A stretch of DNA of 8,752 nt. Origin: Pseudobdellovibrio sp. (GTDB lineage Bacteria; Bdellovibrionota; Bdellovibrionia; Bdellovibrionales; Bdellovibrionaceae). The translations under genes were made by a program, and so were the position numbers. Location of the stretch: positions 1-8,752 of the forward strand of contig JANWIU010000127.1 in NCBI GenBank assembly GCA_025449725.1. Direction: 5' to 3'. This document shows positions 1-7,108 of this stretch, one piece after another (the first letter of the stretch is position 1; each line of letters starts with the position of its first letter). The notes under the pieces were generated by a model, which saw nothing but the letters and a program-made list of their open reading frames with translations, had not been told where the DNA came from and ran no database searches.

Positions 1-133
1 ACTGATCGTGGGTGCAGAGGCCGGTTACATGAGCTTCAAATGGGGCGAGGTTACGAACTCTGTAGACAGCAGCAAGAAAGACATCGATCTTAGCGGCACT
101 TACATTAAAGCCTTTATCGGCTTGGACTTCTAA
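1..133 (+). CDS. C-terminal end of a probable outer-membrane beta-barrel protein (5' part outside window)
   Basis: The reading frame is open from base 2 to a TAA stop at 131-133 and gives 43 residues; the start lies upstream of the window. The fragment has alternating polar and hydrophobic residues, with Gly and aromatic residues typical of transmembrane beta-strands. It ends in YIKAFIGLDF, with a terminal Phe preceded by alternating hydrophobic residues. That is the classic C-terminal beta-signal recognised by the BAM machinery, so the protein probably sits in the outer membrane. A hydrophilic stretch rich in Ser, Lys and Asp just before the last strand would be a loop. The family cannot be named from so short a piece. 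The gene converges on the lipoprotein gene and is followed at once by a strong hairpin terminator. Confidence 0.6.
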   Translation, partial: LIVGAEAGYMSFKWGEVTNSVDSSKKDIDLSGTYIKAFIGLDF

Positions 134-157
134 TTTGAAGTTTTGAGATAAGAATAC

Positions 158-190
158 AAAAAAAGCCGGCTTACCACCGGCTTTTTCTTT
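158..190. terminator. Bidirectional rho-independent terminator between convergent genes
   Basis: A perfect 10-bp inverted repeat (160-169 with 177-186) has the GC core GCCGG/CCGGC, a 7-base loop and flanking A and T tracts. On the + strand the T-run ends the outer-membrane protein gene. On the - strand the A-run reads as a U-tract that can end the lipoprotein gene, whose stop is at 211. Its position between two convergent stop codons fits shared use. Confidence 0.9.
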
Positions 191-210
191 TCTAGATTAT
201 GACTTAAAGA

Positions 211-717
211 TTAATCTGCAATTTTAGTAAAAACAGCCACGCATCTATCCGCTACAGTAATACAAAAAGTTTTTTCTTCGCGGTTTAAAATGTACTTGTT
301 TGAAGCGGCCTTAATAAATACCCGGCACTCTCTCTCACCGCTTGTTTTTTTCTGCTCAACGCTTTTTTCGGAAGTCAAAGTATCTTCAGTAAACGAGCTT
401 GGCGTCGATGCGACTGCATAAAGTGTTTCATCTGTGCGGCCATCTTTCATGAATTCACATTTTCCGGCAATGGTCATTGAACTTTGAGTGATTTCAACAC
501 GAACGGTGGCTTTGGAATTTGAACCAACGTCTGACGGAAGCTCCCATGTTCCTAAAATCGAAGTCGGTTCCGAAACATTCGAACTGCTCTTCTGGAATAT
601 TTTTTCTCCTTCGGAATCCGAACCACAGCACGCAGGACCTGGAGATTGCTGATCTCCACTCTTCGGAGCACAAGCTGTTAAAAATAATAGACCTAATATT
701 AATACGCCTTTAAACAT
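211..717 (-). CDS. Small hypothetical lipoprotein with a Cys-containing beta-rich domain
   Basis: This is a predicted 168-residue lipoprotein of unknown function. The N-terminus has a short positive end (MFK), a hydrophobic core and the lipobox LTAC, so signal peptidase II should cleave before Cys16. Ala follows at +2, and there is no Asp-type inner-membrane retention signal, which fits the outer membrane. Residues 17-50 are a low-complexity Ser/Gly/Pro tether containing a Cys-Cys pair (30-31). From about residue 54 an ILGTWELP segment starts a beta-rich domain; a G-x-W near the start of a barrel recalls lipocalin-like folds, but this is only a resemblance. Cys87, 131, 152 and 159 could form two disulfides. 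The ATG at 717 has a G6 run 5 bases upstream. The gene lies downstream of the nuo operon on the same strand but beyond a strong terminator, so it is probably transcribed separately. I recognise no family. Confidence 0.8.
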   Translation of the reverse strand: MFKGVLILGLLFLTACAPKSGDQQSPGPACCGSDSEGEKIFQKSSSNVSEPTSILGTWELPSDVGSNSKATVRVEITQSSMTIAGKCEFMKDGRTDETLYAVASTPSSFTEDTLTSEKSVEQKKTSGERECRVFIKAASNKYILNREEKTFCITVADRCVAVFTKIAD

Positions 718-722
718 TGGTA

Positions 723-728
723 CCCCCC
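723..728 (-). promoter_or_regulatory. Unusual G-run ribosome binding site of the lipoprotein gene
   Basis: Six consecutive G residues on the - strand lie 5 bases before the ATG at 717-715. There is no AGGAGG, but a G-run can pair with the CCUCC anti-Shine-Dalgarno using one G-U pair. The spacing supports this ATG as the start. Confidence 0.5.
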
Positions 729-850
729 GAAAGTTTCACAAAATTTGAATCATTATTAAGCTCAGGGCAAATTTTAAGTTAGAGATTGTAAAATAGTTAC
801 AAACGGCGAGCTTCAAAAGTCCATAAAGCCTTTTATATGAGATCTCGAAT

Positions 851-886
851 AAAAAAAAGCCGGTAGATTCTACCGGCTTTTTTTTT
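851..886. terminator. Rho-independent terminator of the nuo operon
   Basis: An inverted repeat (851-867 with 869-885) has an 8-bp GC-containing stem, GCCGGTAG/CTACCGGC, around a 3-base ATT loop, extended by A8 and T8 tracts. On the - strand the hairpin begins about 17 bases after the nuoI stop codon and is followed by a U8 tract, so it should end the nuo transcript. It is symmetrical and could also act on the + strand, but no + strand gene ends here. Confidence 0.92.
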
Positions 887-902
887 ATCTGGAAGTTAAG
901 AA

Positions 903-1424
903 CTAAATTCCGGCTTTTAGACGATCTTGGTCATCAACTGCTGACTGAACTCCGCCTTTAAGCTGCGGACGATAAGCCAAATGATTAATATCATAAATAA
1001 AATTCGTACCTTTGATTCCCGGAGTTTGCCACTCAGGGCCCAAGCGAATAGCGTCTACCGGGCAAGCTTCTTCGCAGAAGCCGCAAAATACACAGCGAAG
1101 CATATCGATCTCGTAGTTGATCGGATATTTTTCGACATGGGCATCCGGATGTTCACTGGCCTTAATTGTTATACATTCTGCCGGGCAGTTTGTTGCACAC
1201 AACATACAAGCTGTGCAGCGAATAGCGCCGTCTTTTTTAACTGTCAGAATGTGATTTCCTTTAAAGCGCGAAGAGTATTCATACTTTTCTTCCGGATAAT
1301 TCAGCGTCAACATTTGCTTCTTGTTCGATAAATTCTTGAACAAGTGCTTTAACGTGATCCACATACCGGTTAAAACACCGGGTAAGTACCATATATTTTT
1401 ATTTTCTTTGGTAACAACAGACAT
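903..1424 (-). CDS. nuoI: NADH-quinone oxidoreductase subunit I (two [4Fe-4S] ferredoxin-like subunit)
   Basis: NuoI of complex I carries clusters N6a and N6b, which relay electrons from NuoG to cluster N2 in NuoB near the quinone site. The 173-residue length is close to the E. coli protein (about 180). An N-terminal amphipathic segment (about 11-33) should lie on the membrane. The family motif YPEE...RFKGNHIL is at 43-60. Two C-x2-C-x2-C-x3-C-P motifs follow, at Cys70/73/76/80 and Cys111/114/117/121, with the usual crossed ligation of two cubanes expected. The ATG at 1424 overlaps the nuoG stop by one base (TAATG), which suggests coupled translation. It is the last gene of the operon and ends with TAG just before the terminator. 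In most nuo operons nuoH lies between nuoG and nuoI; here it is missing. Confidence 0.97.
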   Translation of the reverse strand: MSVVTKENKNIWYLPGVLTGMWITLKHLFKNLSNKKQMLTLNYPEEKYEYSSRFKGNHILTVKKDGAIRCTACMLCATNCPAECITIKASEHPDAHVEKYPINYEIDMLRCVFCGFCEEACPVDAIRLGPEWQTPGIKGTNFIYDINHLAYRPQLKGGVQSAVDDQDRLKAGI

Positions 1425-3031
1425 TATAAACGCCCCCGGTTAAATACGAATTCATTCTTCTTACGGTGATCAAGTGTAACTTGATCTTTTCTTGTATTTG
1501 ATTCCGCTGTTAAAAGATCTGCAGTAGGTACAACTTCAATTTTCAGGCTTTGGCCGGCTAATAAATGGGCCAGCTCAACACCTGTTAAAGCTTCACTCAC
1601 TACTGTCGTTGCTTTTTTAAACTTCTGAACATCACCTTTGTAATTTACAAAAGTTCCGTCTTTTTCAATATAGGATTTCAACGGAATTAAAGTCGCCGTT
1701 TTTAAACTTGCGGTTTCAATACCCGGAAATTTAACTGAAGTTGCTAAAATCAAATGTTCAGCCTGACCGAATAAAGCGGCTTTTTGCGCCAAATCTTTAT
1801 ATTGAAAGACATTTTCAGGAGCGATCACCACCAATTGCTTGATTTTTCCCGACTTCAGCCCCGATTCAAGATCAGCCCACTTTGTACTGATACCATGCTT
1901 CGTTAGCGCTTGTTTTAAACCCGCTGTATTCGGATTTTTATCTCCGCGTAACAGTAAACCATCGAATTGTTCAGCCTGGGCTTCATGCGGCCACCAGTGA
2001 TAAATATTCTTAGTTTTATAAATATTTACGAATGTATTTAACAAGGCTTCGTATTCTTCATTTGTATTCTGGCCCGTCAATACTAACGCGATTTCATCTG
2101 CTTTAGCGCCTTTTAAGAAGATAGCTGCATCTTTTGCCGCTACTCCTGCGTGGCCTTCTTCATGCCAGCTGCCATTGCCGTACTTACGGCCCTTTAGTTG
2201 ACGGTTATCACGGTTTACAAATTTATAAATGTCACGACCTTCATCGCACATCCAGTGGCCATTAACGTTTTGATTTGTCTTTGGCTTAACCCGGAACAAA
2301 CCTTCTTTGTTAAAGTACACTTTCACGTTACAGCCGGTTGAACAACCGTTACAAACAGTGTCTGAATCTTTTAAATACCACACGCGTTGTTTGAATCGGA
2401 AGTCTTTAGAAGTCAAAGCACCAACCGGGCAAATGTCTACTGTATTAAGAGAGTATTTATTGTCTAATTTTTTTCCGTCGTGGGTGCCGATTTCGGCATG
2501 GTCGCCACGGTTGAAAATTCCCAGCTCGTTTGTTTTAGAAACTTCATCTGTGAACCGAACGCAGCGCGAGCATAAAATACATCTTTCAGAGTCCAAAACG
2601 ACAGTTGGCCCAAGATCGACAACCTTGTGCTTCTTCTGTTTTGATTCAGCCATTTCAGGATTGTATTTTCCGTACTCCATATACTGATCTTGAAGTCCGC
2701 ATTCGCCGGCCTGGTCGCAGATAGGACAATCCAGCGGATGATTGATCAAGTGAAAATCAAGGCCCCATTTAACAGCGTCTTTAACCTTTTCAGACGTGTT
2801 ATTAATCTTCATTCCTTCAGTTACCAAAGTGTTACATGCGATCTGTACACGCGGATTTCCTTCGATCTCCACCATGCAAAGACGGCAAACGCCGGCGATA
2901 CTTAAACCCGGGTGCCAGCAGTAGTGGGCAATACGTTGAGCATTCTCGGTCATTGCCTGAATGATTGTAGTACCCGGCTTAACTTCCAGCTCTGTACCGT
3001 TGATTGTACATTTAACTTTAGTGTCCGACAT
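1424..3031 (-). CDS. nuoG: NADH-quinone oxidoreductase subunit G, short form with N7 cluster motif
   Basis: NuoG is the large Fe-S subunit of the NADH-dehydrogenase module and passes electrons from NuoF towards NuoI. From the ATG at 3031 it has 535 residues. Ligand sets in order are N1b [2Fe-2S] Cys38/49/52/66; N5 His98-x3-Cys102-x2-Cys105-x5-Cys111; N4 Cys151/154/157 and Cys201 (x43); and an N7-type C-x2-C-x3-C-x27-C at 227/230/234/262. A reduced molybdopterin-oxidoreductase-like domain follows, with the typical EKDGTF-NY-G-VQ stretch near its end and no sign of cofactor-binding function. The protein is much shorter than E. coli NuoG (about 900 residues), yet the frame is clean. An ATG-proximal AAAGGAG site decides the start; the longer open frame back to 3100 adds 23 residues inside nuoF with no canonical domain content. 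The gene overlaps nuoF by 14 bases and nuoI by one. Confidence 0.96.
   Translation of the reverse strand: MSDTKVKCTINGTELEVKPGTTIIQAMTENAQRIAHYCWHPGLSIAGVCRLCMVEIEGNPRVQIACNTLVTEGMKINNTSEKVKDAVKWGLDFHLINHPLDCPICDQAGECGLQDQYMEYGKYNPEMAESKQKKHKVVDLGPTVVLDSERCILCSRCVRFTDEVSKTNELGIFNRGDHAEIGTHDGKKLDNKYSLNTVDICPVGALTSKDFRFKQRVWYLKDSDTVCNGCSTGCNVKVYFNKEGLFRVKPKTNQNVNGHWMCDEGRDIYKFVNRDNRQLKGRKYGNGSWHEEGHAGVAAKDAAIFLKGAKADEIALVLTGQNTNEEYEALLNTFVNIYKTKNIYHWWPHEAQAEQFDGLLLRGDKNPNTAGLKQALTKHGISTKWADLESGLKSGKIKQLVVIAPENVFQYKDLAQKAALFGQAEHLILATSVKFPGIETASLKTATLIPLKSYIEKDGTFVNYKGDVQKFKKATTVVSEALTGVELAHLLAGQSLKIEVVPTADLLTAESNTRKDQVTLDHRKKNEFVFNRGRL
1433..1437 (-). promoter_or_regulatory. G-run ribosome binding site of nuoI inside nuoG
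   Basis: Five G residues on the - strand, within the last codons of nuoG, lie 8 bases before the nuoI ATG. The site is non-canonical. With the one-base stop/start overlap, nuoI translation probably depends largely on ribosomes finishing nuoG. Confidence 0.4.
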
Positions 3032-4340
3032 TAGCGTCTCCTTTAGGGGCGAAAGCCGTGCCTTTAACTTTTGATTTACCTTCGCGAACGAAGTATTCAA
3101 ATTCGTCTCTGAATTTTGTTACGAAACTTAATACGGGTAATGCTGCCGCATCTGAAAGCGCGCAGATTGTTTTACCCTTCATGTTGTCCGCAACCTTAAT
3201 TAACAATTCGATATCCTGAGGGCGGCCCTTGCCGGATAAAATTGAATGAACTATTTTATCAAGCCAGCCTGTACCTTCACGGCAAGGCGTACACTGACCG
3301 CAAGATTCGTGATGATAGAAGTGAGTCAGGTTCGCTAAACACTGAACCATGCAGTTTGAATCATCAATAACGATGATCGCACCGGAACCAAGCATAGAAC
3401 CCATTTGCGCCAGATTTTCATAATCAAGTGTAGCGCGGTTAGCCTCTTCAGCTGTTAACACCGGAGCAGAAGATCCTCCCGGAATGACGGCCTTTAACTG
3501 GCGGCCGGCTTTAAAGCCCCCGCCAAGACCATAAATCATATCCTTCATCGGATAAGCCAATGGAACTTCGTAGTTACCCGGCTTAACAACATTTCCTGAA
3601 AGAGAAAATAATTTGGTACCCGTAGATTTCTCAGTACCGAATTTTCTGTAATGAGCGGCCCCGTCACGAATAACGTATTTAACAACAGCAAGAGTTTCGA
3701 CGTTGTTAACAATTGTCGGTTTTTTTAAATATCCCTGAACAGCAGGAAATGGCGGCTTTAACTTCGGCTGCCCTTTCAAACCTTCAAGTGATGAAATCAT
3801 TCCGGTCTCTTCACCACAGATGTAAGCGCCCGCTCCGCGGTACACATCCATATCGTGGTCAAAGCCCGAACCTAAAATGTTTTTACCCAGGTAACCGGCT
3901 TTATAAGCTTCTTGAATAGCGGTCGTTAGTGAGTTGATAGAGTCATCATATTCACCGCGAACATAAATGTAAGACTTTTTAGAATTGATCGCAAAAGCTG
4001 AAATGATCATGCCTTCGATCAATTGATGAGGAGCTTTCTCCATCATCATGCGGTCTTTGAAAGTTCCCGGCTCGCCTTCGTCAGCATTACACAACAAAAA
4101 GCGTGGCTCATTATTTTTAGGTAAGAAGCCCCATTTCATACCGGTAGAAAAACCCGCACCGCCACGCCCGCGAAGACCAGATGCTTTCACTTCGTCGATG
4201 ATCGCTTGCGGCTGCATCTTCAAAGCTTTTTCAAGTTCTTTGTAACCGCCGTTTTTTTTGTAACCATCAAGTCCTTTGAATTCAGGTAAGTGATAGAACT
4301 CAGTTAAATATTTTGTCTCTTGAACATTTGCGCTGGCCAT
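3018..4340 (-). CDS. nuoF: NADH-quinone oxidoreductase subunit F (NADH- and FMN-binding)
   Basis: NuoF oxidises NADH: it binds NADH and FMN and holds the [4Fe-4S] cluster N3, the entry point for electrons into complex I. At 440 residues it matches the family (about 430-450). Visible motifs are the glycine-rich GRGGAGFSTGMKW (58-70) for nucleotide and flavin binding, NADEGEPGTFKDR (85-97), GAGAYICGEET (169-179) with SLEG after it, and the N3 ligands Cys347/350/353 in ESCGQCTPCREG plus Cys393. The conserved family residues after GEET are usually Ala-Leu; here they are Gly-Met-Ile. The ATG at 4340 overlaps the nuoE stop by one base (TAATG), with GAGAGG 9 bases upstream. The 3' end overlaps nuoG by 14 bases. 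NuoE is its direct structural partner. Confidence 0.97.
   Translation of the reverse strand: MASANVQETKYLTEFYHLPEFKGLDGYKKNGGYKELEKALKMQPQAIIDEVKASGLRGRGGAGFSTGMKWGFLPKNNEPRFLLCNADEGEPGTFKDRMMMEKAPHQLIEGMIISAFAINSKKSYIYVRGEYDDSINSLTTAIQEAYKAGYLGKNILGSGFDHDMDVYRGAGAYICGEETGMISSLEGLKGQPKLKPPFPAVQGYLKKPTIVNNVETLAVVKYVIRDGAAHYRKFGTEKSTGTKLFSLSGNVVKPGNYEVPLAYPMKDMIYGLGGGFKAGRQLKAVIPGGSSAPVLTAEEANRATLDYENLAQMGSMLGSGAIIVIDDSNCMVQCLANLTHFYHHESCGQCTPCREGTGWLDKIVHSILSGKGRPQDIELLIKVADNMKGKTICALSDAAALPVLSFVTKFRDEFEYFVREGKSKVKGTAFAPKGDANVGH
3038..3044 (-). promoter_or_regulatory. Shine-Dalgarno site that fixes the nuoG start
   Basis: AAAGGAG on the - strand lies 6 bases before the ATG at 3031-3029 and inside the last codons of nuoF. 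It supports the 535-residue NuoG starting MSDTK rather than the 558-residue version starting at 3100. Confidence 0.8.
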
Positions 4341-4825
4341 TACTTCATACCTCTCAAAATATTCATCGCTGATTCAGGAGTCAGATTTTCGTAGTACTTA
4401 TCTGCAATCTGCATCATCGGAGCTGTTCCACATGAACCTAAGCACTCTGCTTCCGAAACCGTAAAGCGGCCGTCGGCAGTTACTTGATTCATTTTAACAT
4501 TTAAGTCTTTGCAAAGATGTGCTGTTAATTCTTCCGCACCGTTCAGCATGCAAGAAAGCGTACGGCAAACCTGAACATGGTACTTACCGATCTTCTGCTT
4601 GTTGTACATCGTGTAGAATGTAAACACTTCGTTAATTTGAGATTCGGGTATGTCCATCACGCGAGAAAGCTCTTTAATTACTTCAGCGTTGATGTGGCCC
4701 TTATTTTCTTTCTGCCCGATATACAAAGCAGGAAGAACTGCCGACTGGCGCGATTCGTAGCGCTTAAGCTCAGCTAAAACTTTTTGTTTTCCCTCTTCTG
4801 ACAACTGAAACATATTACTGGTCAT
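4340..4825 (-). CDS. nuoE: NADH-quinone oxidoreductase subunit E ([2Fe-2S] thioredoxin-like)
   Basis: NuoE is the roughly 24-kDa-type subunit that binds the [2Fe-2S] cluster N1a beside the FMN of NuoF. From the ATG at 4825 it has 161 residues, about the usual bacterial length. An N-terminal helical bundle (about 5-75) contains YESRQSAVLPALYIGQ and the family-typical FYTMY. The thioredoxin-like domain has ligands Cys87, Cys92, Cys128 and Cys132, exactly C-x4-C-x35-C-x3-C. A TTG at 4849 could extend the protein by 8 residues (overlapping nuoCD). I prefer the ATG because it follows the nuoCD TAA after one base (TAAAATG), which fits re-initiation. The Shine-Dalgarno site is weak (GGA about 8 bases upstream), so the start is less certain than the function. 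A third candidate is the ATG at 4813. Confidence 0.95.
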   Translation of the reverse strand: MTSNMFQLSEEGKQKVLAELKRYESRQSAVLPALYIGQKENKGHINAEVIKELSRVMDIPESQINEVFTFYTMYNKQKIGKYHVQVCRTLSCMLNGAEELTAHLCKDLNVKMNQVTADGRFTVSEAECLGSCGTAPMMQIADKYYENLTPESAMNILRGMK

Positions 4826-4826
4826 T

Positions 4827-6536
4827 TTATCTATCCAATTCTCCAGCAATCACATTCATGCTGGCTACTGTAGCGATAGCATCGGCTAACATTGCGCCTT
4901 TAACTACCGTTGGGAATGACTGATAAATTGCAAAACACGGCGGACGAACTTTTAACCGGTAAGGATTCGCAGAGCCATCGCTGACTAAATAAAATCCTAA
5001 CTCGCCGTTGGCAGCTTCGGTTGCGTCGTATACTTCGCCCACAGGTGGACGAAGACCTTTAATCACAAGCATAAAGTGATTCATAAGACCTTCGATGTTT
5101 CCGTAAACGTCTTTCTTTTCCGGAAGGACAATTCCTTTATCGCGAATCGTGTAGTCACCGCCTGGCATATTTTTAATAGCCTGACGAATGATACTGATAC
5201 TCTGGCGCATTTCTTCAATGCGAACGCAGTAACGGTCATAGATATCACCGTTAGATCCGGTCGGAATAGCGAAGTCATAGCCTTCGTAACCGTAGTAAGG
5301 ATTTGACTTACGTAAATCCAGTGCGTGACCGGATGCTCTCAACAACGGGCCAGTGTAGCCCCAGGAAATCGCATCTTCTTTTGAAACCGGGCAAACACCT
5401 TGAGTACGCTTGATGAAAATTTTGTTATCCAGCATTAGTTTTGAAATTTCATCGATACCGTCGCTCATCTCATTACAGAAAGCCAGGACATCGTCGAACC
5501 ATCCGTGTGGCGCATCTTGTGCCATACCGCCAACACGGGTCATTGAAACTGTTAAGCGAGCACCGCAAAGCTTTTCAAAAATTCCGTAAACTTTTTCACG
5601 ATAAGTAAAAAGATGGAAGAAGGCGGTCAACGCACCTAAGTCAACGCCACCGGTACCGACTGCAACAATGTGGTCGATGACTCGGGACATTTCGCAAAGT
5701 ACAACACGCATCGCCTGAGCACGCGGTGGAATGGTTACGTCCAGCAATCTTTCAACTGCTTTACAGTAACCGATGTTATTCATCGGGGCAGAACAATAAT
5801 TTAAACGGTCTGTGTATGGAATAACCTGATTGTAAGGATGAGTTTCAGCCATTTTTTCAAAACAACGGTGCAGATAGCCGATCTCGCAGCTGGCGCGCAC
5901 GATTGTTTCACCGTCAAGCTCCGCCATTACACGAAGTGTACCATGCATGGCTGGATGTGATGGGCCGATATTGATCGGAACAAAACGGTTATCCAGCAAG
6001 TCTCCGCGTTGTTCGTCAGTGTGATCAAAGTGAATAGGCAATACACTGTCACAAGGTTGCTGAGCATCCGCTTCGTAGTCTTTTCTCAGCGGGTGTCCAA
6101 CAAACTGGTGATGAGTTAAAATTTTTCTTAAATTTGGATGCCCATCAAAAACGATTCCGAACATGTCAAAAGCTTCACGTTCAAACCAGTCCGCACCCAA
6201 CCAAATGTTGGTCGCTGTTTGAATAGATTCACCATCAGCCAGTTGTGCCTTTAGACGAAGTCGGCTTCCATCGTTTGAATTGTAAAGGTGATAAACTACA
6301 TCAAAACGTTTTTCACGTTCTGGGTAATCGACGCCGCAAACATCCATCAGAAAATCAAAATGAGCGTATTCTTTCAAATATTGCAAAAGAGCATGAACCA
6401 CCTCTTTCGGTGCTTCGATCAACTGATCTCCCACCGGAGTTGTTATGCATTTGAATTGATTTGCACCGAATTTTGAAATGAGGTCAGACTTAAGAACTTC
6501 AGGAAACGGCGTAGCCGGTTGCTTTTCTTGCGCCAT
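4827..6536 (-). CDS. nuoCD: NADH-quinone oxidoreductase subunits C and D fused
   Basis: This is a single 569-residue protein joining the NuoC and NuoD subunits of the complex I connecting module. Residues about 20-157 are the NuoC (30-kDa) domain with the signature WFEREAFDMFGIVFDGHPNL...GHPLRKDYE (117-155). A short acidic linker (about 158-184) leads to the NuoD (49-kDa) domain, about 185-569, which is related to the large subunit of [NiFe] hydrogenases and lines the quinone cavity with NuoB. Visible NuoD motifs are GPSHPAMHGTLR (191-202, with the quinone-site histidines), YLHRCFEK (221-228), PYTDRLNYCS (240-249), and LRKSNPYYGYEGYDF with PTGSNGDIYDRY later. The protein ends in ELDR as in the family. 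The hydrogenase Ni-binding cysteine pairs are absent, as expected. AGGAGG lies 5 bases before the ATG, and the nuoB stop is one base upstream (TAAGATG). Confidence 0.97.
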   Translation of the reverse strand: MAQEKQPATPFPEVLKSDLISKFGANQFKCITTPVGDQLIEAPKEVVHALLQYLKEYAHFDFLMDVCGVDYPEREKRFDVVYHLYNSNDGSRLRLKAQLADGESIQTATNIWLGADWFEREAFDMFGIVFDGHPNLRKILTHHQFVGHPLRKDYEADAQQPCDSVLPIHFDHTDEQRGDLLDNRFVPINIGPSHPAMHGTLRVMAELDGETIVRASCEIGYLHRCFEKMAETHPYNQVIPYTDRLNYCSAPMNNIGYCKAVERLLDVTIPPRAQAMRVVLCEMSRVIDHIVAVGTGGVDLGALTAFFHLFTYREKVYGIFEKLCGARLTVSMTRVGGMAQDAPHGWFDDVLAFCNEMSDGIDEISKLMLDNKIFIKRTQGVCPVSKEDAISWGYTGPLLRASGHALDLRKSNPYYGYEGYDFAIPTGSNGDIYDRYCVRIEEMRQSISIIRQAIKNMPGGDYTIRDKGIVLPEKKDVYGNIEGLMNHFMLVIKGLRPPVGEVYDATEAANGELGFYLVSDGSANPYRLKVRPPCFAIYQSFPTVVKGAMLADAIATVASMNVIAGELDR

Positions 6537-6537
6537 C

Positions 6538-7086
6538 TTAGCCTCCTACAATCTGATTTGTTTCAGTTGAGGAAAGATACGGTGACTTCCAATTATCCCG
6601 CCAAGGGCGCGGCGTTCTGTCTTTAATCATTTTTTGTAATGTCATAACACCATCAAGAACGGCTTCAGGAGTCGGAGGGCAACCCGGAACATACACATCG
6701 ACAGGAATAACTTTATCGCAACCTTGCAAAACGTGATACGCGCGATAAAAACCGCCTGAACTTGCACAGGCTCCCATTGATAGAACGTATTTCGGTTCTA
6801 ACATTTGTTCATAAATACGAACTAAAATCGGCGCCATTTTTTCTGTGATGGTTCCAGCGACTAACAACAAGTCAGCCTGACGTGGAGAGAACCGAACAAC
6901 TTCCGCGCCGAATCTGGCTAAGTCGTATTTTGGACCCATCACCGACATCAATTCGATACCGCAACATGCAGTTCCGTATGGAAGTGGCCATAAAGCGTTT
7001 CGCTGGCCCCACGCGACGATTGCATCCAATCGGGTCGGCAGCGCAAAAGATCGGGACATGTCGTCTAAATTTTTTGTATCAGACAT
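6538..7086 (-). CDS. nuoB: NADH-quinone oxidoreductase subunit B (cluster N2)
   Basis: NuoB carries cluster N2, the last Fe-S centre, which reduces quinone at the interface with NuoD. From the ATG at 7086 it has 182 residues. Ligands are the tandem Cys41-Cys42 in YGTACCGIE, Cys107 in GACASSGGFY and Cys136 in VPGCPPTPEA. The conserved RFSPRQADLLLVAGT segment (65-79) is also present. A TTG two codons upstream (7092) is possible but sits only 3 bases from the GAGG sequence, whereas the ATG has about 9 bases, so the ATG is preferred. This is the first gene of the operon. NuoA, which normally precedes it, is absent; the upstream DNA is the divergent promoter region of the protease gene. Confidence 0.97.
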   Translation of the reverse strand: MSDTKNLDDMSRSFALPTRLDAIVAWGQRNALWPLPYGTACCGIELMSVMGPKYDLARFGAEVVRFSPRQADLLLVAGTITEKMAPILVRIYEQMLEPKYVLSMGACASSGGFYRAYHVLQGCDKVIPVDVYVPGCPPTPEAVLDGVMTLQKMIKDRTPRPWRDNWKSPYLSSTETNQIVGG

Positions 7087-7108
7087 TCTCAATTACCTCT
7101 TAATTCTC

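Noticed and set aside
837..866. Tiny open frame starting ATG AGA TCT on the + strand running into the terminator
   Set aside because: Only 9 codons, no ribosome site, and it ends within the hairpin.
981..1331. Open frame of 116 codons on the + strand opposite nuoI
   Set aside because: It is antisense to a clear nuoI with all Fe-S ligands, has no ribosome site or domain, and is a by-product of the nuoI codon pattern.
2307..2687. Open frame of 126 codons on the + strand opposite nuoG
   Set aside because: It lies within the strongly conserved Fe-S part of nuoG on the other strand; its composition is not protein-like and it has no start signals.
5076..5306. Overlapping open frames on both strands within nuoCD
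   Set aside because: Both lie inside the conserved NuoD domain and have no motif or ribosome site; they are shadows.
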